The notes below the pieces were generated by a model, which ran no database searches, was not told the origin of the DNA, and saw nothing but the letters and a program-made list of their open reading frames with translations. A program made the translations under genes and the position numbers. From Alkalihalobacillus deserti (GTDB lineage Bacteria; Bacillota; Bacilli; Bacillales; Bacillaceae_D), in the NCBI RefSeq assembly GCF_020734105.1, contig NZ_JAJAFR010000016.1:21124-85123 (forward strand): DNA of 64,000 bases, read 5' to 3'. This document shows, in pieces, positions 56,876 to 64,000 of the stretch (positions are counted from its first letter, which is position 1; every line of letters begins with the position of its first letter).

Positions 56876-58509
56876 GAGTGCGTCTCGCAGATAGTTTTAA
56901 AAGAAGCAGGGTCCCTCAAATAGGGGTTCCTGCTGCGTTTATTTGATTTTTGGAGCTGAAAAACGATAGTGAATTATAGGCGTTCCATCAGCTTTTACTT
57001 CAATACGATTAATTAAACGATGTAAAATCTCTGGTGTTAACTCATTAAAGTTTAGAAATTGAAGTAACTCTTGTTTTAACAACTCGATGTTATCCACTGT
57101 TTTTTCACTTGCCATTGCTGTTAGTAAATCGGTCTTTTTCTCGACCAACTCTTTAATTTCAATATTATTAGCTTCAACAATTTCGCGGTATTTCTCTTGA
57201 GTAATAATCTCTTCGGCTAACATATTAATGTATTTTCTTTTTCGACCGTTTATTATATTGACTTGCTTCTCGACTTTATCGAGTTGCTTTTGAAGGCTTT
57301 CTTCAATTTCTTTGATTGAGCTTCTAACTGCTTAACGTATTGCTCTTGATAAATTTCTTTTACTAACTTTTGAATGTCAGTTAATACAGTATCTTTGAGT
57401 AAATCTTCTTTAATCGAATGACTACTGCATGCCTTTTTACCGTGCCGTGCATAATTGCCACATACATAACCCTTTCGGTTGCTCCGGTACCACATTCCTT
57501 TTCCGCAATGAGAGCAGAATAGAACATTCGTAAAAAGATGTTTCTTTGGTGCCGTTATAAACTTAATGCGAATTTTCAATTGCTGCTGGACCGCATCAAA
57601 CACATCCCGTGGGATTATCGCTTCATGCGTATCTTTAACAATAATTTGATTTTCCTGTTCAACTTGTCTCCTTTTCTTACTTGTAACACTGACAGTAGTT
57701 GAACGATTTTGTACTAAGTCCCCAACGTAAGGAGGATTAGTAAGAATAAGCTTAATGGTTGAGTCATTCCATTTATCTCCTGCATTCTTTTTACCAGCTA
57801 AATCAGCTGGTGTTGAAATGCCTTCTTTGTACAGCCTTCTTGCGATACTTTGTCTACCACTTCCAGCTAGGTACTTTCAAAGATCCTTTTTACAATACTA
57901 GAGGTAATATCATCTCTAACATACAGTGTTCCTTCTCGAACCTCATATCCATATGGGGGATTAGAACCCTTGAAAAGACCTTTTTTGGCTCTAGTACGTA
58001 AGGTCTCTTTCACCCGATTCGATGTATTTTGAGATTCCTGTTCATACATCCAGGCATATAAACCAAACATGTTAGTGTTACCTGTCAAAGTATTAATCGC
58101 ATTATCTAAAGTGATGATATGGATCCCTTGATTCTCGCAAATGTTTTTAATTTTGTAGGATAATTCTCCATTGCGAGCTAGACGAGAAAGTTCTTTAGCT
58201 AAGATGATATCGAACTTTTTTGCCTGAGCCTCTTCAATCATCTTTTGAAGATTTTTTCTTTTTCCCGTAGTTCCTGTCTGGACATCCACATAAAATTCGT
58301 ATATGTCCCATCCTTTTTCTTCAATGTACCTGTAAAAAAGCTCCTTTTGGTACTTTAACGATGCTTTTTGCTCATCCTTATCAGTTGACACTCGAATATA
58401 TACTGCACATCTCATTCTCACATCATTTCCTTTTTGAGTAATTTGAGATGTAGCAGTGTTTACCTTAGTAACATTATTTACAAGACACATAAAATTATAA
58501 CGTACCTTG
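56876..58509. mobile_element. 1.63-kb block B: second rlmCD tail plus decayed serine recombinase
   Basis: Direct repeat of block A (28367-30003). It begins inside a 19-codon rlmCD-like tail: AGTCATGTGGAGTGCGTC reads S-H-V-E-C-V and runs to TAG at 56921 ([12 protein letters not shown]), preceded by synonymous differences from the real rlmCD end (CATGTG against CACGTT). After the hairpin comes the recombinase copy and its promoter side to GTACCTTG. The rlmCD tail here has no gene in front of it. Confidence 0.85.
56939..58415 (-). pseudogene. large serine recombinase, copy with two frameshifts
   Basis: Nearly identical to the intact gene at 28431-29909, but two nucleotides shorter in total. A one-base deletion near 57877 breaks the frame after IVKRIFE, and another near 57301 breaks it in the coiled coil after AQSKK. 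The remaining open parts are 57867-58415 (resolvase domain with Ser10, MRCAVYIRVSTDKDEQ), 57253-57870 (recombinase domain and zinc ribbon) and 56939-57300. Not expected to be active, but it could recombine with the intact copy. Confidence 0.9.
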
Positions 58510-58577
58510 GTGGAGTGAATATCACCAGATTGTGTTTTAGAGGTGTTAACTGCACATCTCTATGTAATTAGAAAAGA

Positions 58578-58772
58578 TATTTGGATTTTTATGTTAAAAT
58601 ATAACAGAGTTTAAGTACATAATTTCACAAATATAAAGAAGCTGATATTCCCTAGACTTAGACGGGAAATCAGCTTTTTAGATTCTATCTTCTTTGAAGT
58701 TATTGCGCGTTAGACTAATACTGCGCAACAAGGGATTTCAATTCTAGATGACTTTGTGAAAGAATTGAAGCA
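58578..58772. repeat. dispersed island repeat, copy I, with promoter-like box and terminator
   Basis: TATTTGGATTTTTATG then TTAAAATATA (58578-58603, as at 38082), an inverted right tail TTTAAGTACATAATTTCACA (about 58609-58628), terminator AAGCTGATATTCCC / GGGAAATCAGCTT with TTTTT (58639-58679), then TTAGACTAATACTGCGCAAC (58710-58729) and GACTTTGTGAAAGAATTGAA (about 58750-58769). It stands just beyond recombinase block B, as copy A stands beyond block A. Confidence 0.75.
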
Positions 58773-58847
58773 GTTACCACAACAAAGGTAATGCTTATTC
58801 TGTTTGTAAAGAGAAAGATTAATTCACCTGGAATTTGGAAGAGAAAG

Positions 58848-58880
58848 CAGGTCCCTGACCAAGGGGGATCTGCTTCTTTT
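58848..58880 (+). terminator. terminator-like hairpin
   Basis: AAGCAGGTCCC pairs with GGGGATCTGCTT (one mismatch) followed by CTTTT. The wording resembles the terminators behind both rlmCD tails (AAGCAGGGTCCC...GGTTCCTGCT), so this might mark the far end of the integrated element; that is weak. Confidence 0.4.
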
Positions 58881-59014
58881 CATGTTTAGTTTCGAAATTG
58901 GTATGTATCAGCTAATAAATAAGATTCACAATCTTGAGTATTTTTAATATGTGTGATACTTTATAATAAGTAAAAGTTATTTTAGATATAATAAAATTTT
59001 ATATCCTTATAATG

Positions 59015-59031
59015 ATAGTCTCATAGACTAT
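59015..59031. promoter_or_regulatory. inverted repeat ahead of the flavoprotein operon
   Basis: ATAGTC-TCATA-GACTAT, a perfect 6-bp inverted repeat 35 nt before the first gene of the operon, following several TATAAT-like boxes. Possible operator. Confidence 0.4.
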
Positions 59032-59065
59032 TTAAAACATGATTCCATTCACAAGGAGGATAATA

Positions 59066-60193
59066 ATGAAAAATGTTTATCAAGATGGTAAGGATTTTGC
59101 AAAGTCCTACATACTACCTTACACTGAATTGACGGATCAGGAGTCGAGATTTCCTGAAGAGTCGTTCAAGGAACTGGGGGAAAAGGGCTTTTTAAAACTG
59201 CTTGTACCTGAAGAATATGGTGGATATGGCAAAGGACTTGTGGAACATGCTCAGGCTTGTCTAGCCTTTGCAGAGACGTGTGCTACTACTGCTCTTTGCT
59301 ACATGATGCATAATGTTGCGTTAATGTGTGTTCTAACGCATGGAAGTGACGAACTCAAGAAAAAGATTTTTAAAGACATCGTAGAAAAAGGGGAATTCTT
59401 AGCTTTAGCCTATAGCGAAATCGGAACAGGAACACACTTCTATAAACCAGAAATAACAGCTGAGGTTAATGGTGACTACACAACTTTTAACGGTACAAAG
59501 AGCATGGTCACATCTGCTACGTATGCTTCCTGTTATCTCATTCTTGCTCCATCTGTAGAAGAAGGAAAAATAAACAACTGGGTCATCTCTCTGGAAGAAA
59601 AAGGCTTAACTTTTGAAAGTTCAAGTTGGAATGGACTTGGAATGAGGGGGAACTCGTCATGTCCTATGCACATTAATAATGTGACTTTGCACTCCTTTTA
59701 CCGCATTGGAGCAGAAGGTTCTGGTGAAGAGCAAGTATTCAACGTCGTAGCACCATTCTTCATCACAGGACTAGGAGCCGTTTATAGTGGTACTGCCATG
59801 CATATGTTTGATATCGTAAGCCATTATGCTGTGGATCGGAAATATCCTGATGGAAGTTCACTTTCAAATATTGAAACGGTACAAGTGCATATCGGCCATA
59901 TTTATAAGCAGGCAGCTGCAGCAAAAGCAATGACCTTAGATGCTGCAAATGCAGGAGCCAACGGAGAAACAGATGCGCTTGCAAAGATACTGGCGGCCAG
60001 AATCTTCGCATCTGAAGCTGCAATCGAATGTGGAAGGCTTGCCATGAGAGTTGGAGGAGGGAAAGCTTACAATAAGGAATTACCGATTGAAAGACTTTTG
60101 AGAGATGCATATGCTGGGCAAGTTATGGCTCCAAGCACCGACGTTCTGACTGTTTGGCTTGGCAAATCGCTAACAGGTCAGATGATTCCATAA
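59066..60193 (+). CDS. acyl-CoA-dehydrogenase-like flavoprotein
   Basis: 375 residues from ATG 59066 with AAGGAGGA 5 nt upstream. The fold is plain: FPEESFKELGEKGFLKLLVP-EEYGG, the middle domain (LALAYSEIGTG...FNGTKSMVTSATYA) and the C-terminal helical domain (AMRVGGGKAYNKELPIERLL, RDAYAGQVMAPSTDVLTVW). The usual catalytic Glu motif (YEGT-like) in that last stretch is replaced by MAPSTDV, so it may not be a true acyl-CoA dehydrogenase; related enzymes without it include flavin-dependent monooxygenases such as DszC. First gene of a four-gene set; 22 nt to the next. Confidence 0.85.
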   Translation: MKNVYQDGKDFAKSYILPYTELTDQESRFPEESFKELGEKGFLKLLVPEEYGGYGKGLVEHAQACLAFAETCATTALCYMMHNVALMCVLTHGSDELKKKIFKDIVEKGEFLALAYSEIGTGTHFYKPEITAEVNGDYTTFNGTKSMVTSATYASCYLILAPSVEEGKINNWVISLEEKGLTFESSSWNGLGMRGNSSCPMHINNVTLHSFYRIGAEGSGEEQVFNVVAPFFITGLGAVYSGTAMHMFDIVSHYAVDRKYPDGSSLSNIETVQVHIGHIYKQAAAAKAMTLDAANAGANGETDALAKILAARIFASEAAIECGRLAMRVGGGKAYNKELPIERLLRDAYAGQVMAPSTDVLTVWLGKSLTGQMIP

Positions 60194-60215
60194 AAAACAA
60201 TAAGGAGTGAGTTCA

Positions 60216-61037
60216 TTGAATAACGATAAAATAAAAGTAGGAGCCGTAATTTATGATCCGAGGGTTACAGTGATCTGGGAGATCATAGCTGATTTTTTCA
60301 AGGAGAAAGGAATTGAAATAGAATGTGTCTTCTATAAGGATTATGAAGGTCAGGTAGACGGATTATTGAACAAGGAAATAGACATTGCCTGGAATTCTCC
60401 TCTAGCATGGTTGGACACATATTTGCGAACCGATGGGAAATGTCAGATGGGTTCAATGAGAGATACGGATAGAGACAGAAAGACCTGCATCATTGTCAGA
60501 AAAGACAGCGGTATCACAAATCTTATAGAGTTAAAGGGCAAGACGATTGGTTTTGGTGCTATAGACTCACCTCAAGCAAGACTGATCCCGATCAACCATT
60601 TACATAAAAAATATGGGCTTGAGTATGGTGAAGATTACACGGAGAAATTGTTTAATATTGGCATCGGTCTTCATGGAGACCACGTAGGAGGAGAGTTAGA
60701 TGCCATCAAAGCATTGTTGGCAGGTACTGTAGACGCATCTGTCACATTGGATTTAAACTGGGAAGCTTGGAAGAAGGATGGCACGATTGATGAAAATCAA
60801 TTGGTATGTATTGATACGACAGATGTATTTGATCACTGTATTTTCGTTGCGCATCCTGATTTTTCAACGGAAAGGTTTATAGAATGGGAAAAAGTGCTTA
60901 ATAAAATGGATTACAATAACGACGACCATAAGAAGATGATGGATATGGAAGGCCTGAAGGAATGGGTTGAAGGCAGAATCACAGGATATCAGCAATTACG
61001 TGAAGCGAATGATTATCTGAAGTTCATTAACAAGTAA
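60216..61037 (+). CDS. PhnD-like binding protein without signal peptide
   Basis: 273 residues from TTG 60216 with AAGGAG 8 nt upstream. DKIKVGAVIYDPRVTVIWEI, then IDIAWNSPLAWLDTYLRTDG, the loop IIVRKDSGITNLIELKGKTI, GFGAIDSPQARLIPINHL and LLAGTVDASVTLDLNWEAW are those of the phosphate/phosphite/phosphonate (PhnD) binding-protein family. There is no signal peptide or lipobox and no permease or ATPase gene nearby, so it should be cytoplasmic, perhaps an enzyme or ligand carrier rather than a transporter subunit. Confidence 0.85.
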   Translation: MNNDKIKVGAVIYDPRVTVIWEIIADFFKEKGIEIECVFYKDYEGQVDGLLNKEIDIAWNSPLAWLDTYLRTDGKCQMGSMRDTDRDRKTCIIVRKDSGITNLIELKGKTIGFGAIDSPQARLIPINHLHKKYGLEYGEDYTEKLFNIGIGLHGDHVGGELDAIKALLAGTVDASVTLDLNWEAWKKDGTIDENQLVCIDTTDVFDHCIFVAHPDFSTERFIEWEKVLNKMDYNNDDHKKMMDMEGLKEWVEGRITGYQQLREANDYLKFINK

Positions 61038-61114
61038 TTTCTGAGGAATCGAATTTTACGTGTCGGTCAGAATCAACCGTTTCTATTAAACTGGTTTATT
61101 CAACAGCAATGAAA

Positions 61115-61150
61115 AAGAGAAGCGTGGGTTATCCGTTGCTTCTCTTTACC
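61115..61150 (+). terminator. hairpin between binding-protein and MetE-like genes
   Basis: AAAGAGAAGC (61115-61124) and GCTTCTCTTT (61139-61148) with a 14-nt loop, followed by ACC rather than T. May attenuate rather than stop transcription into the MetE-like gene. Confidence 0.5.
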
Positions 61151-61180
61151 TATTTACATCCACTTTAGGAGATGAGAAAA

Positions 61181-62362
61181 ATGAAAAGACCATTACCGCT
61201 ATTTCCTACTTCTTTAATGGGAAGCATGCCTAGATCGAAAGAAGTACTAAGCGCACTCAGAAAGATGAGAAGAGGAACGATTGAACGAAATGACTTTAAC
61301 AAGCTGATTGAGATGGAAACGGAAAAGGTGATTAAGCTACAAGAGGATCTTGGGATTGACATCATCACAAGTGGAGAAATTGGGCGGGATAACTATGTGT
61401 CCTTCGTTTCCGATAAAATTGGTGGCGTTGAAATGATGAGCATGAGTGAAATGCTCGATTATATTGATGATAAACAAGCTTTTGAAAATATTTTGACCAC
61501 GCTTGATGTTCCAGCAATCAGTATTAAAAATGCCATTTGTGTCGGTAAGCTGAAATACAAAGGTGATATTGTCGCAGATGAGCTTAGGACTATGAAGAAA
61601 TTTACCGATAAACCCGTAAAGATTACATTACCAGGCCCCTATCTCCTTACTAGATCAATGTGGCTTCCTAATCTCTCTGGTAATTTTTACGGGAGCAAGG
61701 AGGAACTTGGGCAAGATGTTATAAAGATTATGAAGGAAGAGATAGACAATCTGATCAACATCGGAGTTGATGTAATTCAATTTGATGAACCAGTATTGAC
61801 CGAGGTTGTTTTCACAGATGGAAAGCCAAGGTCGTTTATGTGCGCTGCTCTTTCCGAAAGAAAGGATCCTAAAGAGGAGCTAGAATTCGCCAGCTCCTTG
61901 ATTGGGCAAATTATGGAGTATATTGATAGAACAAAGACCGTTACTTCTCTTCATGTCTGCAGAGGAAACTGGAGCAAGAATGAGAGCATATTATTGACAG
62001 GCCCCTATACGCCGCTGCTTGAGTTATTTGCGAAGGTGAATTCAGATCTATTGACACTTGAATTCTCAACACCAAGGGCAGGAGAGCTGAGCTCCTTATT
62101 GTCTGATACAAGAATTCGTGAGAATACAGCACTTGGTTTAGGTGTGATCAATCCACGTACAGATGAAATTGAGACAATGGACTCGATTCTTTCAAGAGTG
62201 GAAGAAGCCATGAATGATCTTCCAAAGGAAAAAATATGGCTCAATCCTGACTGCGGGTTTGCAACCTTCTCAAGTAGTCCAGTTAACATACTTGAAAATA
62301 TCTCGGGTAAAATACGCTCACTAACAGAAGCCGCTTCAATGCTAAGGAGCAAATATGAATAA
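61181..62362 (+). CDS. MetE C-terminal-domain (core-MetE) methyltransferase
   Basis: 393 residues from ATG 61181, with AGGAGATGAG upstream. Corresponds to the catalytic barrel of cobalamin-independent methionine synthase without its N-terminal half. The zinc site is complete: His and Cys in SLHVCRGNW, Glu in LLTLEFSTPRAGE, and Cys in WLNPDCGF. Other signatures are MGSMPRSKEV, KITLPGPYLL and GVDVIQFDEPVLTE. Such proteins transfer methyl groups to thiols, and some are folate-independent methionine synthases that work with partner proteins. The methyl donor here is unknown. It overlaps the next gene by 8 nt. Confidence 0.88.
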   Translation: MKRPLPLFPTSLMGSMPRSKEVLSALRKMRRGTIERNDFNKLIEMETEKVIKLQEDLGIDIITSGEIGRDNYVSFVSDKIGGVEMMSMSEMLDYIDDKQAFENILTTLDVPAISIKNAICVGKLKYKGDIVADELRTMKKFTDKPVKITLPGPYLLTRSMWLPNLSGNFYGSKEELGQDVIKIMKEEIDNLINIGVDVIQFDEPVLTEVVFTDGKPRSFMCAALSERKDPKEELEFASSLIGQIMEYIDRTKTVTSLHVCRGNWSKNESILLTGPYTPLLELFAKVNSDLLTLEFSTPRAGELSSLLSDTRIRENTALGLGVINPRTDEIETMDSILSRVEEAMNDLPKEKIWLNPDCGFATFSSSPVNILENISGKIRSLTEAASMLRSKYE

Positions 62363-62846
62363 CCAGCCGAGAGATGAAATAAACACATTATATGAGTCCA
62401 GAGTTTTTGATATGAGCTTTAGGGGAACGTCTAATGATCTCTCATCTGTGAAAATTTTTACAAATAAAAATAGCTTTCAGATTGAAAAGCAAGTAAGTTT
62501 TGACTCAGAATACGAACAAATCAGCAGTCTAGAATACTTTGCAGGGTCTGTTTTAAGTAGCATTATATTGACGCTTTTAGAGCAGTCCAAAAAGAAGGGT
62601 TCCATTATTGAAGAAATTGAAGGAGTTTTGAATCTTTCACTGGAAAACCCTCTATCTTTGTTAGTTGTAAGAGGTTATGATGAAGAACCGTGTATTAATA
62701 AAATAACGGTAACCGTTTATTTATATGTTGAGCTTGAGGACAGTGACCTTTCTGATTTTTGCACTAAGGCGCTCAATCATTCACCTGTTTATAATACTTT
62801 AAAGAGATCCATGGATCTTGAAGTAAACTTTAAAAAGCTTGTATGA
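62355..62846 (+). CDS. OsmC-like protein
   Basis: 163 residues; ATG 62355 lies within the end of the MetE-like gene, so the two are coupled. The OsmC fold is suggested by YFAGSVLSSIILTLLEQSKK on the central helix and by ITVTVYLYVELEDSDLSDFC, then TKALNHSPVYNTLKRSMDLE. The second redox Cys of the family is kept (DFCTKAL), but the first, normally on the central helix, is Ser. It may therefore bind a thiol or sulfur intermediate rather than act as a peroxidase. Last gene of the set, ending 45 nt before a strong hairpin. Confidence 0.75.
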   Translation: MNNQPRDEINTLYESRVFDMSFRGTSNDLSSVKIFTNKNSFQIEKQVSFDSEYEQISSLEYFAGSVLSSIILTLLEQSKKKGSIIEEIEGVLNLSLENPLSLLVVRGYDEEPCINKITVTVYLYVELEDSDLSDFCTKALNHSPVYNTLKRSMDLEVNFKKLV

Positions 62847-62882
62847 GGAGCCAAGTTCAACAGATCCAAATGATGCCATTCA

Positions 62883-63185
62883 TTATGTTCGAGTCCGAGA
62901 ATCTGTAGGAGATTCTCGGACTTCTGTTACTAGATTGAGAGCCATTTTTCCTTTCTGTTTCATGGACAGTAAGGTTTTTTCTCCAATACCGGGGATGGAT
63001 TTGATAATATTATATTCTTCAATTTCTTTAGCGAGAGCGTCTATCTCTGACTCTAATTTTGATAGATGCTCTTTGTATTGAAGAATAATGTTAATGTACA
63101 TACCTAAGCTTAATTTTCTTTTCTGGCTGACCTTATAATACGAACGGGCAGCATTCCTGTAATGATAAAAATGGAGTTTGAACAA
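62883..63185 (-). pseudogene. IS110-family transposase fragment
   Basis: Minus-strand relic of about 100 codons. YKEHLSKLESEIDALAKEIE followed by IIKSIPGIGEKT is the coiled coil and Transposase_20 motif of IS110-family enzymes. The frame then runs into unrelated residues (LLSMKQKGKMALNL), and the N-terminal DEDD domain is missing. It lies head to head with a second IS110 copy starting at 63266. Confidence 0.8.
62892..62922 (+). terminator. terminator after the OsmC-like gene
   Basis: 13-bp perfect arms AGTCCGAGAATCT (62892-62904) and AGATTCTCGGACT (62910-62922), loop GTAGG. Only a short T-run follows. Confidence 0.65.
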
Positions 63186-63265
63186 AAAAATAACCTCTTG
63201 GTATGATATAAATGTCCGAAGCTGGCCAGCGAAAGGACAAATTATATAAACCAGGAGGCCTTCAA

Positions 63266-64000
63266 ATGAATTATAACCAAAATAATAAAATTGCTCAAAT
63301 TACTTCTCAAACACTCATTATAGGTGTTGATATTGCGAAATTCAAGCACGTAGCTCGTGCTCAAGACTTCAGAGGTTTGGAGTTTGGAAAACCTTTACAC
63401 TTTGAAAATACAAAAGATAGTTTTGATGTATTTGTTGAATGGATTAGAGAGATTCAGGGTCAACAAGATATGAATAAAGTAATTGTCGGTGTTGAACCTA
63501 CTGGTCACTACTGGCTTAATTTAGCTCATTATCTTAAAGAACTTAATCTCAAGCTTGTCGTTGTTAATCCAATGCATGTTAAGAAGACGAAGGAATTAGA
63601 TGATAATTCCCCCACAAAAAATGATGTGAAAGACGCTAAGGTTATTGCTCAATTAGTGAAAGACGGAAGATACGCTGAACCTAAAATTCCAGAGGGAGTA
63701 TATGCTGATCTACGAATCGCAAGAAAAATACGTGATCTATTATCCGTTGATCTCTACAAGGACAAATTCACAATTGGATTGATCGATATTTTCCTGAATT
63801 CTTAACAGTGTTTAAGGATTGGGAAGGGCAGTCAGCTCTTCAAATATTAAAGCTAAATCTACTACCACATGAGTTAGTTCAACTCCCTGATCAAGAGATA
63901 TTAACTCATCTAAGAAAAGCTGTGAAACGTGCAGTGGGCATAAGTAGAATAATAGAATTAAAGAAGGCAGCTAGTGTTTCAATTGGAATCCGTGAGGGTT
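63266..64000 (+). pseudogene. IS110-family transposase, frameshifted, continues past window
   Basis: ATG 63266 follows AGGAGG. The DEDD domain opens normally (LIIGVDIAKFKHVARAQDFR, VGVEPTGHYWLNLAHYLKEL, VVNPMHVKKTKELDDNSPTK, NDVKDAKVIAQLVKDGRYAE). Near 63745-63755, after RKIRDLLSVDL, the frame shifts: the native continuation (QGQIHNWIDRYFPEFLTVFK) is in another frame and stays open to the window edge. The first frame stops at 63803. Probably inactive, although the far end is not visible. Confidence 0.85.

Noticed and set aside
30045..58772. Integron attC-like cassettes
   Set aside because: Some right halves read TTAGAC...GCAACAA, which loosely recalls attC core sites, but no tyrosine integron integrase is present and the paired R/L box architecture is not met.

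Overview
The window looks like a chromosomal segment of a low-GC, spore-forming Firmicute of the family Bacillaceae, probably an alkaliphilic or halo-alkaliphilic Bacillus relative. The pcrB-pcrA-ligA-camS / proline symporter / gatCAB / dgkB / rlmCD gene order is the one known from Bacillus subtilis, Shine-Dalgarno sites are strong (AAGGAGG type), and exported lipoproteins have acidic N-terminal tails. The genus is inference.

Left part (1-28.4 kb) is mostly ordered core genome. It opens with the end of an adenine deaminase gene. A PucR-type regulator follows, whose 3' end carries a 161-bp MITE-like insertion. Next is a decayed ArsR-like/hydrolase pair and two small genes. A cobalamin riboswitch precedes a B12-independent class I ribonucleotide reductase (nrdA-nrdB). 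The pcrB, pcrA, ligA and camS block comes next, then a four-gene nucleoside ABC transporter (nupNOPQ type) placed between camS and the symporter gene. The last stretch is a proline/Na+ symporter with a 34-codon membrane ORF in front of it, gatCAB, dgkB and rlmCD.

Middle part (28.4-58.5 kb) is an accessory island. It begins at the very 3' end of rlmCD with an intact large serine recombinase gene on the minus strand. A second copy of that 1.6-kb block, with two frameshifts and preceded by a second 3' tail of rlmCD, lies at 56.9-58.5 kb in the same orientation. Between them are small modules, most with their own regulator: yoaS/yozG-like genes plus a permease, a glycerophosphodiesterase, a two-component system, an ECF sigma factor with an ABC exporter, EamA/tRNA-editing/LysR genes, isochorismatase/Lrp, MarR plus a membrane protein, an Sda-like sporulation inhibitor, tiny ORFs, a RadC-like gene, a broken tyrosine integrase, and a yndGHJ-like operon. 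A dispersed palindromic repeat family sits at the module borders (about 30.1, 34.2, 37.95, 41.8, 44.8, 46.26, 48.95, 49.65 and 58.6-58.8 kb).

Right part (58.5-64 kb) holds a compact four-gene set: an acyl-CoA-dehydrogenase-like flavoprotein, a PhnD-like binding protein without a signal peptide, a MetE-core methyltransferase and an OsmC-like protein. I cannot assign a pathway to it. Two IS110-family transposase relics close the window. No tRNA, rRNA or CRISPR array was seen.
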